Positions 33,388 through 44,457 of a stretch of DNA of 64,000 bases are shown here, in pieces; positions within the stretch are counted from its first letter, which is position 1; each line of letters opens with the position of its first letter. The translations under genes were made by a program, and so were the position numbers. The notes beneath the pieces are model-generated. The model made no database searches, had not been told where the DNA came from, and saw only the letters and a list, made by a program, of their open reading frames with translations. Origin of the DNA: Colletotrichum lupini (Eukaryota > Ascomycota > Sordariomycetes > Glomerellales > Glomerellaceae); NCBI RefSeq assembly GCF_023278565.1, contig NC_064681.1, positions 2,170,001-2,234,000 on the forward strand, read 5' to 3'.

Positions 33388-35090
33388 ATGGCAATGGCGC
33401 CGAGCTCGCCCCGGCTGCCCAGTCCGCCACCGCCCGCTGAGATCCAAATCGGTCCCAAGTCCCCTTCCACGGGTGCGCAATCGAATCGCGAAGCCTCGCC
33501 GATGGAGCAGTCTCTCATTGAAGCTAACTCGAGGCGTCGCATACACCCGGGAACGAAGGCCGCCGACATGGCTGCTGGACCGCCGCTTATCCCCCTTAAT
33601 GAGGTTCGCAGCAACGTCCCTGTGAACAGCCAGATTCAACTTTGCGATTCTGCCGCTTACAAAACCCTTTTGCACAGCTCGACTCGGCCTTCCAGCTCCA
33701 GGAGCATCTCGCCGCCCTCCACTACCACCACACCAAGAGCAACAGCGTCCCGATAACCCGTACGACCGCAATCCAGCTGGCAACGCCCCCGCCGGGCATC
33801 GACCGCACTCTCTGGCTGTACGAACTGTGTCGCTTCCTCATCTCGCAATGCAACACCCTCATTGTCGGCTTCCTCTTCGACTCCCCACCCTGCAGCGCGG
33901 CGACGTGTCCCGAGATGCGCGCGTCAGAGTGGCAGTTCCTCTGTGCCGTCCACGAGCAGCCCAAGAGCTGCTGCGCCATCGATTACTGCTGCCACACGCT
34001 CGACTGGGCCGCCAACATCGTTACGGACCCCAAAATCTTCCCCTCGCGCTTCGTCGTCCTCTCCGACGTCCACAACAAGGGTGTCGCCGTCAAGAACCTC
34101 GTCAACGTCTTCCGCCGCTTGCATCGCATCTTCGCGCACGCCTGGTTCCAGCACCGCGCTGTCTTCTGGACCATTGAGGGCCAGACTGGACTGTACGTCT
34201 TCTTCAAGACCGTATGCGACATGTACGACCTCCTCCCCGCCGAGAACTACAAGCTCCCACCTGAGGCCGAGGGCCTGGAGACCGCAACGGCGGTGCCTGA
34301 TGCCAACGGTGGTGATAAGAAGCCGCTTCCAATGTCCATTGTGAAGCCCAGCCACCGTGAGAGCCTCGGACAGAGCGAAGACGACAACTTTCAGCCTGTT
34401 GGCCGTACTGCTACGAGACGTCATGTCAGGGCGAGTCCCTCTGTTGGCAGTGCTGTGACGACAGTGGTGGAGGCTGACGAGGAAGACAACGTTGTAACAA
34501 ATAAGTTGCGGGAGATGCGCATCTCTGCCCCCGAGACGCTCGAGGAGGAGCCCGAAGTGGCCGACGTGCCGGTGATTGTTGAAAAGGAGATTATTGGAGA
34601 TGCGTCGCCCACAGAAGAAAAGGAGGAGGCCGCTGCGGCAGAGCCTCAAGTGGTCGAAACCGACTACCCTGATACAGAATCCGATGCGGAAACGACTTTG
34701 GTCTATGAAGAAACCGAGGGCGGTATGGCCCACCCAAACCAACCGCGGCTAGATCTGAACTTCGAGGAGAATGAGGACGTTCCTGCATCAGGAAGCGAGG
34801 CAGCAGCCGAAGGCGCCGACGAGCCTAAAGACGCAGATGACAAGACGGCGGATGAGGCTCCCGATGCAGCAGCTAAGGATGACGATGAATCTGGCGAGAT
34901 TCCAGACGTCAGCACTCACGACTTTGCTCAGGAGTCAACCGCCAAAGTAGACGAGACTACGATGACAACAGATGCCGCAGATGCGGACAGCAAGGCTGAA
35001 GAAGCCGACAAGGCGGAGGAAACGGAGCCGAAGCACGAGGCAAAGGAGGAGAAGGCGGAGGAGGCCGAGGGGGGTAAGAAGGAGGCATGA
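33388..35090 (+). CDS. mob3: MOB3/phocein (striatin-interacting MOB-family protein)
   Basis: Exons are 33388-33603 and 33678-35090, giving 542 residues. A Ser/Pro-rich N-terminus precedes the MOB/phocein domain (about residues 70-270): LDSAFQLQEHLAALHYHH, DRTLWLYELCRFLISQCN, CSAATCPEMRASEWQFLCAVH, CCAIDYCCHTLDWA, then FRRLHRIFAHAWFQHR with the His zinc ligands. The last 250 residues are acidic and low complexity. Sordaria macrospora MOB3, a STRIPAK subunit needed for hyphal fusion and fruiting bodies, has a similarly long C-terminal extension. The donor GTTCGC is weak; a GTGAAC at 33631 would add nine in-frame residues. The neighbour on the other strand is a PRO1-type regulator. Confidence 0.92.
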
Positions 35091-35977
35091 CAGAGGGAGA
35101 AAAGGGGGTTTTAATGACTTTGCGTATTGATGAATGTTCAAGTTACAGACTTGTTGCCTATCCGTCAAACCCAGGGGGGTGGTGGTTCTGAGTTGGGCAG
35201 GATACCGGTAGACCATTTTTCTTTCTTTTTTCTATTATTGTAATGAGACGAGGTCCACGTATGTGTATAATATTCTTCTTCGTTTTTGGAGGATTTCTCT
35301 TTGAAGTCTCGTGATGTCATTTTTTTTGTCAAAACGTCTCACGAGGTTGTGTGTATAAATAGGAAGGGGAAAAAACAGGTCTCACACAGAATCTATGTCT
35401 AACGTGGAAGCAAGAAATATGTGTGATGAAGATATGAAGAAAGAGATAAAGAGAACGAAAAAAAAATGTCCAAGAAAATGAAAACAAGATATAATACATT
35501 AATTCTCCTACAAGGGGTGCAGAGGGGAATTTTGCTAAAACGAATAATCGGACGGGGGGGGAAGAAAAGGGAGAAATGGAACAGAAAAAGACCCAACGCC
35601 AAAATGCGTATGGCCATTGCCTGGGTATGGCATGGCCTCTATGGGTTTATAGATGTAGCCCTCTAGATAGAAGGGGGAATGAAGAAAAAAAAATATGCCG
35701 CCGCTTTGTTTTGATCCGTCCATGCTCGAACGTTTCCCCCGTCGTTTTCACCGTAACATCCGCTTCCAACGAGCTCCCAACGAGCCCCGACCCTCCCAAT
35801 CCATCTTCCATAATGTGCATCGTATGCCATCCAACTTTTCAGCCATGGTGTTTGCCGAGTCGATCAAGACCTCCCGCCTCCTTTTTTGTTTTTATCGCTC
35901 CAACTTTTCCCTCCCATGTTCTCGATTCCCTTCCCTCTTTTCCCCCTTCCCCCCCCAGAACTTTGGGGTTCCAAGAT
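35091..35977. other. Intergenic region between convergent MOB3 and PRO1-like genes
   Basis: This A/T-richer 3' flank has T and A runs (for example 35219-35230 and 35459-35467). No gene is supported. Confidence 0.5.
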
Positions 35978-38332
35978 CTATGCAGCCTGGGTTGCATTCT
36001 CCTCCGTCATTTGCATCTTTGCAAAAATGTGTCTGACTTCTCGAAGGTTCTCCGCCTGGGCAGTTGCGGCATTGGCGTTGCGTTCATCGGCAAAGGTCCG
36101 TACGTCCTGGAGGATACGGCTGTAGCCCTCGTCGTTGGGCAGCCACCAGCGCACGCAGCTGGGCTCGTGGAACATTTCAGCCATCTTGGTGCGGAGTGAT
36201 ATCGGGTGTATATATCTGTGTAGGGTTTCGTCAAACGTCAGTGTGCCTGTCCTGTCGTGTGCGAGGTAAAAGGCAGAAGGTTGTAGCCAGCATGTCCACG
36301 TACCCCATAGTCTCTAGCAAAGCAAACTTCTTTCGGATCCAGTTGTGGTGTTTGGCGTCCTGCGGTAAGAACAAAGCCGAAAGGGCGATGCAAGCCTGGA
36401 TCAGGATTAAACTGCCCCTGGGGCTCGACGGCCACCTCTCGACAGCCTCAAAAATTTGGCAGATGGCGTATGCATGACCTCTAAGCTCGCCGTAAAGGTG
36501 TTCCCGCTGCGTCGTCGACGACTGACACTTGTGCATCATCATGGTAGAGTTGAACTCGCTGGTGAGTAGCGTTGTCGAGAATATCGGGAAATCGTACAAG
36601 ACTCCTGTGATAAACGGGTCGACGATGTCGTCCTCCCCCAGAGGGCCCGCGTGGCTGAAGTCGGTGACGTAGTAAGCAGGGTCCGTAAGTGCGTGATCCC
36701 ATCCGTCTTTCCAGCCCTGGAGCGAGTTTTGCAGTCGTTCGTGCTCCGTCGCGAAATCTTCCGGTGTTATCTGGCCTCGGCTACCTCGGGCGAAGAGGGT
36801 AGACATTTCTCTCGAAATAACCCGCAGGCGACCTGATTCCGCTTCGAGTTTCCAGTGCAAGCTATCTGCTTCGTCCGAGACGGCTTGCTGATCGCAGTAT
36901 TCTACAAAAGTAATGAACCACTCGGGGGCTAGCATCGTGGGAAAGCCGCCCATCATAGCGATGAAGATGTCGAAGCGTCCGTACCAAGACACAATCATTC
37001 TACCAAGAGGAGTCTGCGTAGCTGTCTCAGGCGTGAACAAATGTGTCAGCATCTCGAAAGCAGCCTTCTGATGCCCCATAAGGTTGATCCAGTCGCCCAG
37101 ATACTCCTGTATCATGGATTAGCCACATCTTTATTTTCCATCTAAATTCGGGGACTGCCATACCTCGATTGTGGCAAGCTGAAGGACGGTCAATAGCATA
37201 GCAATATTGTGCTTCTCCTTCCTCTTCAGGGAGTTGAGCAGCAGGATAACACTCTTATTGTAGTATTTCAGAAACTCTTCCATCTTGCCATTGGGATCTT
37301 GTATCGTACGTTGGTACGCTGCGAAGCCCACAACCGCGTATAACAGAGCCTCGTTCTGCAACGCGAAATTCGGCAGAATTACACGGAAGAACTCGTGTGC
37401 GTCAGTGAGCATACAGTAATGATAGTGAGTAACGTTTTCGCAGAAGTATTCCAGATGCTGCCGGAGGTCGGGGGGCAGATGGGACCAGTCGGCGTGACCA
37501 CCTAGGGATAATATCGTAAGATCCGGCATCGTATATGCGGTGGTTGTTTGGCTGCTCGCGGTAGACGTCGAAGGCGAGGCGCTCTTGGTCCCCTCGTGTG
37601 ATGGCGTCTCGGAGCCGTGCCGTGTACCTCCCGTACGTTGCAGGTTGAATGACGAAGCTGTGCTGCTTCTACTCGGCCCAGAAAACTGTCTCTGGAAAGA
37701 CTCTTCCTCTCCTTCGTCCTCGTCAAGGATGGTGTCTAGACCGCCGGGTTCGGTCTCGTCCTCTCCATCTTCAGCATCGTTGGAAGAATCCGGACTGGCC
37801 TGCTGTTGAGTAGGAGCTCCATCTTTGGATGAGGAGCCTTTTGCTGGAGATCCTTTGGTTGTTGGTGGTTCCGGATAGATACATTCGCGGCTACCTTTTC
37901 GACACCCTATGGTTACGTTAACGATACGAATCACAGATACCTCTTCGGCCAAACATACTATCGCAGACTGGCCGGCTTTCATCGCACTACATCGAGTTAG
38001 AAGGCTACAATCTTGAAGAGGACGCGGAGACATACCTTTACTCTTCTACTCCTACACATGTAGCAACCGGATCGTGTTCGTCGGTGCTTGACGTGATCTA
38101 AACCCGAAGCCGACTTTCTTCGGTTCCTCGAGGATTTGGGGGTAGTAAGCCCAACGGGGTCGGGGAAGCCTGTGAAATATCCAAGGTTGGGATATGGCCC
38201 AGGCATGGCACCGCCCATCATAGACATCTGGGCGCCTGGAAATTGGGGTGGATGTATGTCCTGCGGGCTTGTAGCTTGGCTAGCTGCCACCCCCGTCATG
38301 GAGGTGAGAAAATGGTGATAGTAGTCCCCCAT
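35978..38332 (-). CDS. PRO1/NosA-family Zn2Cys6 transcription factor
   Basis: Exons in order: 38332-38036, 37986-37959 (28 nt), 37906-37164, 37106-36304 and 36215-35978, giving 702 residues. The zinc cluster has the pattern C-x2-C-x6-C-x6-C-x2-C-x6-C at residues 90-117 (RRTRSGCYMCRSRRVK, then CDESRPVCDRCRKGSREC) and is followed by IYPEPPTTKG. The regulatory part includes LPPDLRQHLEYFCENVTHYHY, LLTVLQLATIEEYLGDWINLMGH, DDIVDPFITGVLYDFPIF and, at the end, YIHPISLRTKMAEMF and RWWLPNDEG. This order and length match PRO1 of Sordaria and NosA/RosA of Aspergillus, nuclear regulators of sexual development. Whether it is the orthologue or a paralogue needs a tree. It converges on MOB3 and has a very long upstream region. 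Confidence 0.85.
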
Positions 38333-41300
38333 ACTTGCGGCTAGAAGGGGCCGATACCGTGGTTTTTAGGCGGAAGGCAAGGGACTGAGAAGGTGAGATT
38401 TTGTGGATCGTGTGCTACGATGACCTTGGGGGAGCTGGCATGCTCTGCCTGTACTCAGAAGGACCGCAAATCCGTATCCCTTGGAGTTCGTGGGTCGCTA
38501 ATCGTGACGGCAATGCGAGCTATGGTGGGGTGGCTAGACTAGGCGGAATATGTCCAAGCAAGCAAAAGGATGGAGTGAGCCAAGTTGTTGTTAGGGAATG
38601 AATTCCTTGAGGTAAAAAGACGGAGAGCTGTGGAAGGAGGAGCCGCCCGGATAGAGGGACGCGGTGGCCCGGCTAGGTAGATCAAATCGAGAGCTTGAGA
38701 TGGCGAGCTGGTAGAATCTGATCCGGGGCATGGATACTGTTCCTTCAAAGCTGTAGCTTGAGTCCGTGGCAACCTACGTATTCCATAAAATGGCTAGGGG
38801 AACAGAAACGGCGGACCCGGCATATGTCGAGAGGGGTCTGTGGTTGTAGTTGTGAGCGGACTTGGGAGGGAGATTATTCGCTCCTTGTTTTGGGGGAAGT
38901 AGTGAAAGGGCGAACTGTTCCACTCAGAAGAGGGTCTCGGTCACCCAGAGCCACACCAGTTCTTTCGATAGCCTTTACTGCGGGTGGTGATGACGGTAGT
39001 GGGGCACTGGGACGGCCACAATGTAACTGGGTTGACTGGAGAGCGGGTATCGCAGCTCGCGCTCTGTTGATCTGCTGGTAAGATTGGCGTTATGGCGGGG
39101 GCTCCTGGAAGCTACTACGCTAGGAAGGGAAATCAAGACCTAGACAGAGATGGTGAGGTGGTGTTGTCTGGCCTCCGTGTCTGAATCGATCCCGGCAGAG
39201 CTCAAAAGCACTTGGAAGCTGTTGAGAATGTGGAGGGCCGTTGTGGTTGGCCTAAGCCTAGTTGGAACTCAAGGGCCTGATGAAGCGCCAACTGGCATGA
39301 AGATTGGTCCTGAATATCGACGAGTACGAAGAATACGCCGTATTGTATAACGAAATACACGGCAACGGCTTGGTGAGTAAGGTATCGATGTGCCTCGTTC
39401 CACTCACTTGGGCCCGACAAGGGGATTAGATCGAGTGAAAGGGTTGCCGAAGAGATTCAAGCAGATGAGTACGTCAGATCTGAAGACTCGAAGCCAGCGG
39501 TAAGGCCAAAAGTGAGACGAAACTGCCCAAACATGTGGGTATTGTAGCTGCGTTACAGCCAGAAGAGGCGTGGAATGTAGATTCCAAAGTCAAAAAGCCC
39601 GCTGGTGTGTGATGGTGTACGGGTGGGTGGCGCCAAGTAGGGAGCGAGAGTCGACCAGATGGGCAGCTCTGAGGTGGCCTAGAATACGTGACTTGCCGAA
39701 AATGTGAAATGTCTAGACGGTTGGACAGTCCACAACAGTAATAGGATACTCAGGAATGGACTGGGATAGAGAACGGTTGTGCTGAAAAGTGATGAAAGAA
39801 GCTGGCGCGGGGTGAAGGGGTTTTTGGCGCAGCCACCCTTGCGAGCTCTGTGTCTTGCTGGTGGTTCCCTAGCCTCGGGAGAAGCGGTTTGGAAAGACGG
39901 CCCTAGATTGATTAAGGTTCCGGGATGGCGCGTGAGTGCTGGGGCGGCTGAGGCGTGGCAGACGCTGGCAAGAGGCCGATCCAAGGCGTGATATGGAGTC
40001 CCGTCACCACCCGTGTCTACTGATGAACGTGGCAACGGCTGGTCGTCCTAAGCCCAAACGGCTGTGAATGTCCGGGCTGTGCTCGAATTGGTCTGGCCGT
40101 CTGCCCAAAGTCTTAGCATAGGGAGAAGAGTAAAGATCGTCCGACCCAGCGGTACCGGCAGACAGGTTCGACTCACCCCTCCGCCTGAAGAGATGGGTTT
40201 CCTCCTCACAAGCGTACAAAGTACAAAGGACTCTGGATCAGGAACTGGACTGAACGTCAGAACCCGGCGGAAGAAGAGGCACAGATAAGCCCTGGCAGAA
40301 TGATGAGACAAGGGTCTTGTGTCTAAGGTGATGTAACGGGCCAAAGCAAGCGCCCAGGTCGGTGGTGGGGGCAAAGCTGGGAATGAGCTTGCTGGGGTTG
40401 GGCGGGAAAAGCAGATAATTGAAGCCCTGTCAACATCTGGTTGTTGAAGTTTGATCAACAGCAGTCTAGCTGAAAATGATGTGGAGGTTCCTGTTGTTGA
40501 TCTGATGTTCTGATCTCGGATCCCGCGAGAGAAGAGCCGTGACAGCTGGGCATACTCGCCCTGGAATCGACATGGATGAGTGAACGGCGGCGTCCTCACT
40601 AGTTGCTTAGTACGACCCAAGTTGCACATACACGGCCGCCAGGCCCATCCTTTGAAACCGCGTTCCTTAAAAGCCTGTCCGCGCAAATTTGCCGTGTAGC
40701 GCAGATGCGTTGAGCGGCGCCAGCGCTCGTCTGGCAGTTTAAGAAAACCGTGGGCGCGTTCTTCTGTGCCACTCTAGCGCGGAACTTGTCCAAGCCCTGG
40801 CGTCCAGTCACAACTCTAGGCCTATGAGCTCGTGTTAAAAGGTCACTCTTAGACAATGTGGGCCTGGTCCTGTCTAAGACGGCGGAGATTGATGATGGGA
40901 AGCTCCCGTGGACCTGTTGACAGATACCCGTCACAATGGGTGTATTACTTGGAATGATCGTATTCGAATTTCGAACCATATGAGCAGTATCCGCAGCAAG
41001 ATGTTCCCCGCCGAGTCCGAGCTATCGTTGCTAGCAGAATTTGCAGAAAGGAGCCAAGGACCCGTGGAACACGCCCAATTTGCAGCGGGACGAACGGCCA
41101 GAGGCACGGGGGAATACCAGAAGAAGGGGACTGACTGGCCAGGCACTCATGGATGCTTTGCGTGTTCCCAGGCTGTCGGGGCGTCGAGCCATGGGCTTAG
41201 TGGAGGCATCAGGAAGAGGAGCAAGACAGAGAGACCAGCACCCCTCATCAACCCTAGCCACACCCACACTCCACACCCACTTCCAGGTCTTGGGTCCCAG

Positions 41301-43187
41301 GTTTCGATGTCATTGAAATGGTGAAGGGGGTGTCGTTGGAGCGGGAGCACAGACATGGGGTCGGGAGGTGCGGCCGGGGTGGTGTGGCGGAGGGCGCAAG
41401 GGCAGACAGAGATGTGAGAGCAGTAGCGGCAGCATAATCTAGCTTTCTTGGCTTTGGGAACCTGATGCCGCTAGCGCCCATGCTTAAAAAGGCGGCGGTC
41501 CTGAGGATGGGACGAGAAATGAGTTCAGGTCGGTGCCGTTGCCGCCGTCGTCTGTTGCTGTAGTGTAGCTGCCGGTGCCTGTGCTCAGTGACATGTCGCA
41601 CTTGAGTGGAGAAGCTGGATTTGGAGAACGGGAGTCGGCGGGATCGAAGGGGGCAGGCGTTGACAATAAGATGCAGCTGAGGGAGCGACTCGATTCAGTA
41701 TCGAGCCGTCTGACGGTTGAGAAAAGGAAAACATCGCAGCTGAAGCACCACAAAGCTAGCAAGATGCCAGGGGAGAGGACTGGCCCTGGCAAAAGGGTAC
41801 CTGATTGAAAGTTTCTCCGCCCTGTTGGTTCATGTAATCCCAGTGCCTGGGCGGTTCCCCCCTCCCCCCCTGTGGTCCCGAGAAGCTCGTTGAACTGTCT
41901 AACCTCCTTGAGTCTATGCCAGAATCCTTGGGTAGGTATTGCGTATCCGTACGCGATATGACGGCTATGTCGAATGAACAGAGGAGATCCCAGGGACGAC
42001 GGCTGATGTGCAAGATCGAGAATATCAATTGCTTGCAGTGAATACATCAACGGACCACTTGCTCGAGGGCGTCTGGCGCTGGCGCATCTCGACCAAAAGC
42101 GGGAGAGCAGTACTGTCTGTGTACTCCGTACGCAGTCCGGATATAGGGAAACTTCGTAGGAGTCGACGATCGAGACTGGCTTCCGTCCCAGGACAGTCGG
42201 GGCAGGGAGGGCCATGCCAGTGGTTGAGGCCAATGGAGGCGTCGGCTGTGGATCGAAAGCGGGCACTGATCAACAATCCCAACATGCAAGCAGAGCAACA
42301 TCGTCCCATGCCAGGATGAGCGGCAGAAGGCGAGGGTGGTTTCTTGCTCCGTAATACGTACTTTGCGCAGCTAAAAAGGCAGCCAAGTGGGCGTGCCAAA
42401 GGTTGATCTGACAGGGCTCGTTCAAGGCGGGAGGTCGAGCCTGCATTAGTCGATATGCGGCAAACGCTGTCGTGCGCGGTAAGGAGGATATTTGGAAGGG
42501 GAGCAGCTGGGGACTCAGGAGATGGAGAAGTGTCCGGATTGCTTTGTACTGATGGCTAGATTCATCGAGTTGATCATGGCCAGCGGGCGTAGGCATTGCA
42601 TTGTGCAGTACGTCGTACCCATATCCGTATGTAGATGTCTTGTTGAATCATCCAGATTCCAGTTGTGTCCAGATAGGTAGCTCGAGGTTACAGGGGGCTT
42701 AAATTGAGATGCGACAACGATAACCTGGGCACCGTTTACTTTGATCCAGATTGGTTCAGACCAGGCTTTGCATATCGCGTGGCCTGACCAGCCATATCGA
42801 GAAGTGAAAAAAACGAAAAGCGTGGGAGTCACGTGGGAATTGTGTTCGTCGTGTTGTATCGCAGCACAGGCACGATGGCATGGAACTTGAAAGACCTGAC
42901 GCAGAAGAGATGGCAGACGAACAAGGCATCCGCGGAACGGAAGGAAAAAAAGAAAGTGGAGAGTAGCCCGAGTGGGGATGGTGAGTTTAAAAGAGTATTA
43001 TGTAATTAATGTGCTGCAAAAGAGGGCAGGAAAAGCAGGCCCCAAGCAGGCCCTCTTGGATGATCAAGTCTCGAAACAGCAGGAGTCAAAAACTGGACGG
43101 GCCGGGTCCACCTTCCAAGTTCCCACGATTCGGTCCCATGGTGCCGTCGGCGCCGGGGGCCTTTTGTCAAGACTCAACCTGCTTAGG

Positions 43188-43262
43188 TACGGAGTACCTT
43201 ACTATGCAGTACTCCGTATGGATCATGGAATACTCCGTAGGTACCGCCTACCTTACTCCGTA
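43188..43262. repeat. Cluster of four TACTCCGTA motifs
   Basis: The 9-mer TACTCCGTA, or its complement TACGGAGTA, occurs at 43188-43196, 43210-43218, 43231-43239 and 43254-43262. Single copies occur at 42122-42130 and 21131-21139. The first copy lies inside the inverted repeat GGTAC-GGA-GTACC. The spacing (about 21-23 bp) is close to two helical turns. Confidence 0.7.
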
Positions 43263-44420
43263 CTCACTTACTTCGAAGCAGAAAGCAGGCGGCCCACGGC
43301 TCGTCGAACCCCCCCCCCCCTTCCCCTCGTCTTTCCTGCCGTGCCTGCCTCAATTCTGCCAATTTGGTAATCGGAGAGAAACATGACATGGCCCCGTGGT
43401 CTATCCGAATGGAGTACCTTGGGAGCAAAGCCCTGCTCATATCCTGGACCTGAACACATTTCCATCCGCATTCGACACTCTACTTCAGGCGTACGAGGAG
43501 GGTCAAAAGGAGTTGGGGTTGAGACTCAAGAGTCAGTGACAACTCGGTATGCAGTCATGTTCATGGATTCAAGGAATGCGCGGCAACGCAAGATCCGACG
43601 ATACACTGGAGACTTGATGCATTCGTCCAACCAGAGTTCGTTCCTATGGCCAAATATATATCGGTCAAAGTTTGCAACGAGTCGATCATTGGATAATCTA
43701 ATGGCCAAGGAACTGTGTCTATGCATACATGGTCTTACGAACCTCGATTTTCCCTTGGACCTTCCTGAATCATTCAATTCTGTCGTCTACACTAGGTACT
43801 ATTATATCTTGATACAGGAGTGGAATCCCACAAAATGAGAAGCAAAAATAAAAGAGCGGTGGGTGGCGGAACCCCAGTTAGCACCAAGCAGACTCCAGAG
43901 CAAGGTACACTGCCTTACCTCAATAATCAGTGGTCTACCATGTAATAACCATGTTTTCCTATTCCATGATTCCAGTGCCCTAAGTCATGAAGCTGCCAAC
44001 ATATGCCAAAGTCGGCTTCAATATCCGCAAGTCCCTCAGTGAAGAATTCAAAATTACAGCGTCCAACCTTGCACGGTGGCTTCATCTCCGCATTGCACCT
44101 GCTTTAGGGGCCGAGCTTGAGCAAGGAAGACCGAGGCTGGACAGGGACCTGCAATGTGTAGCGCGTGCTTTCAAATTCTCAGGTAAGATCCGGATGGTAG
44201 GGAAAGTGCCGGCTCTTGATCATTGCGCCTTGCCTCACATCTCACGCTGCACGCTCACACACCACTTCAGTGACTTCACTCACACAGCTCCTCGCAGTCT
44301 ACTTTCTCCAACAACATCCTTTTCTCTCACTTCTCCAACAAGTTGCCTCCTCTTCTTCCCACTGTGCTACGGCATACGGCACGAGCTGACTTAAGGTAGG
44401 TTGCCATTGCCCATCTTCTC

Positions 44421-44457
44421 ACACACACACACACACACACACGCTCTCTCTCTCTCC
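44421..44457. repeat. (AC)11 followed by (CT)n microsatellite
   Basis: Eleven AC units (44421-44442) pass into a CT tract. It lies within a plus-strand pyrimidine-rich stretch of the gene-poor region. Confidence 0.85.

Noticed and set aside
40048..40686. 212-codon minus-strand frame upstream of the PRO1-like gene
   Set aside because: It is Pro/Leu/Ser-rich from a pyrimidine-rich strand and reads like a leader region, not a conserved protein.
41484..42266. 260-codon minus-strand frame
   Set aside because: It has no recognised domain and overlapping frames of similar quality; kept as part of the gene-poor region.
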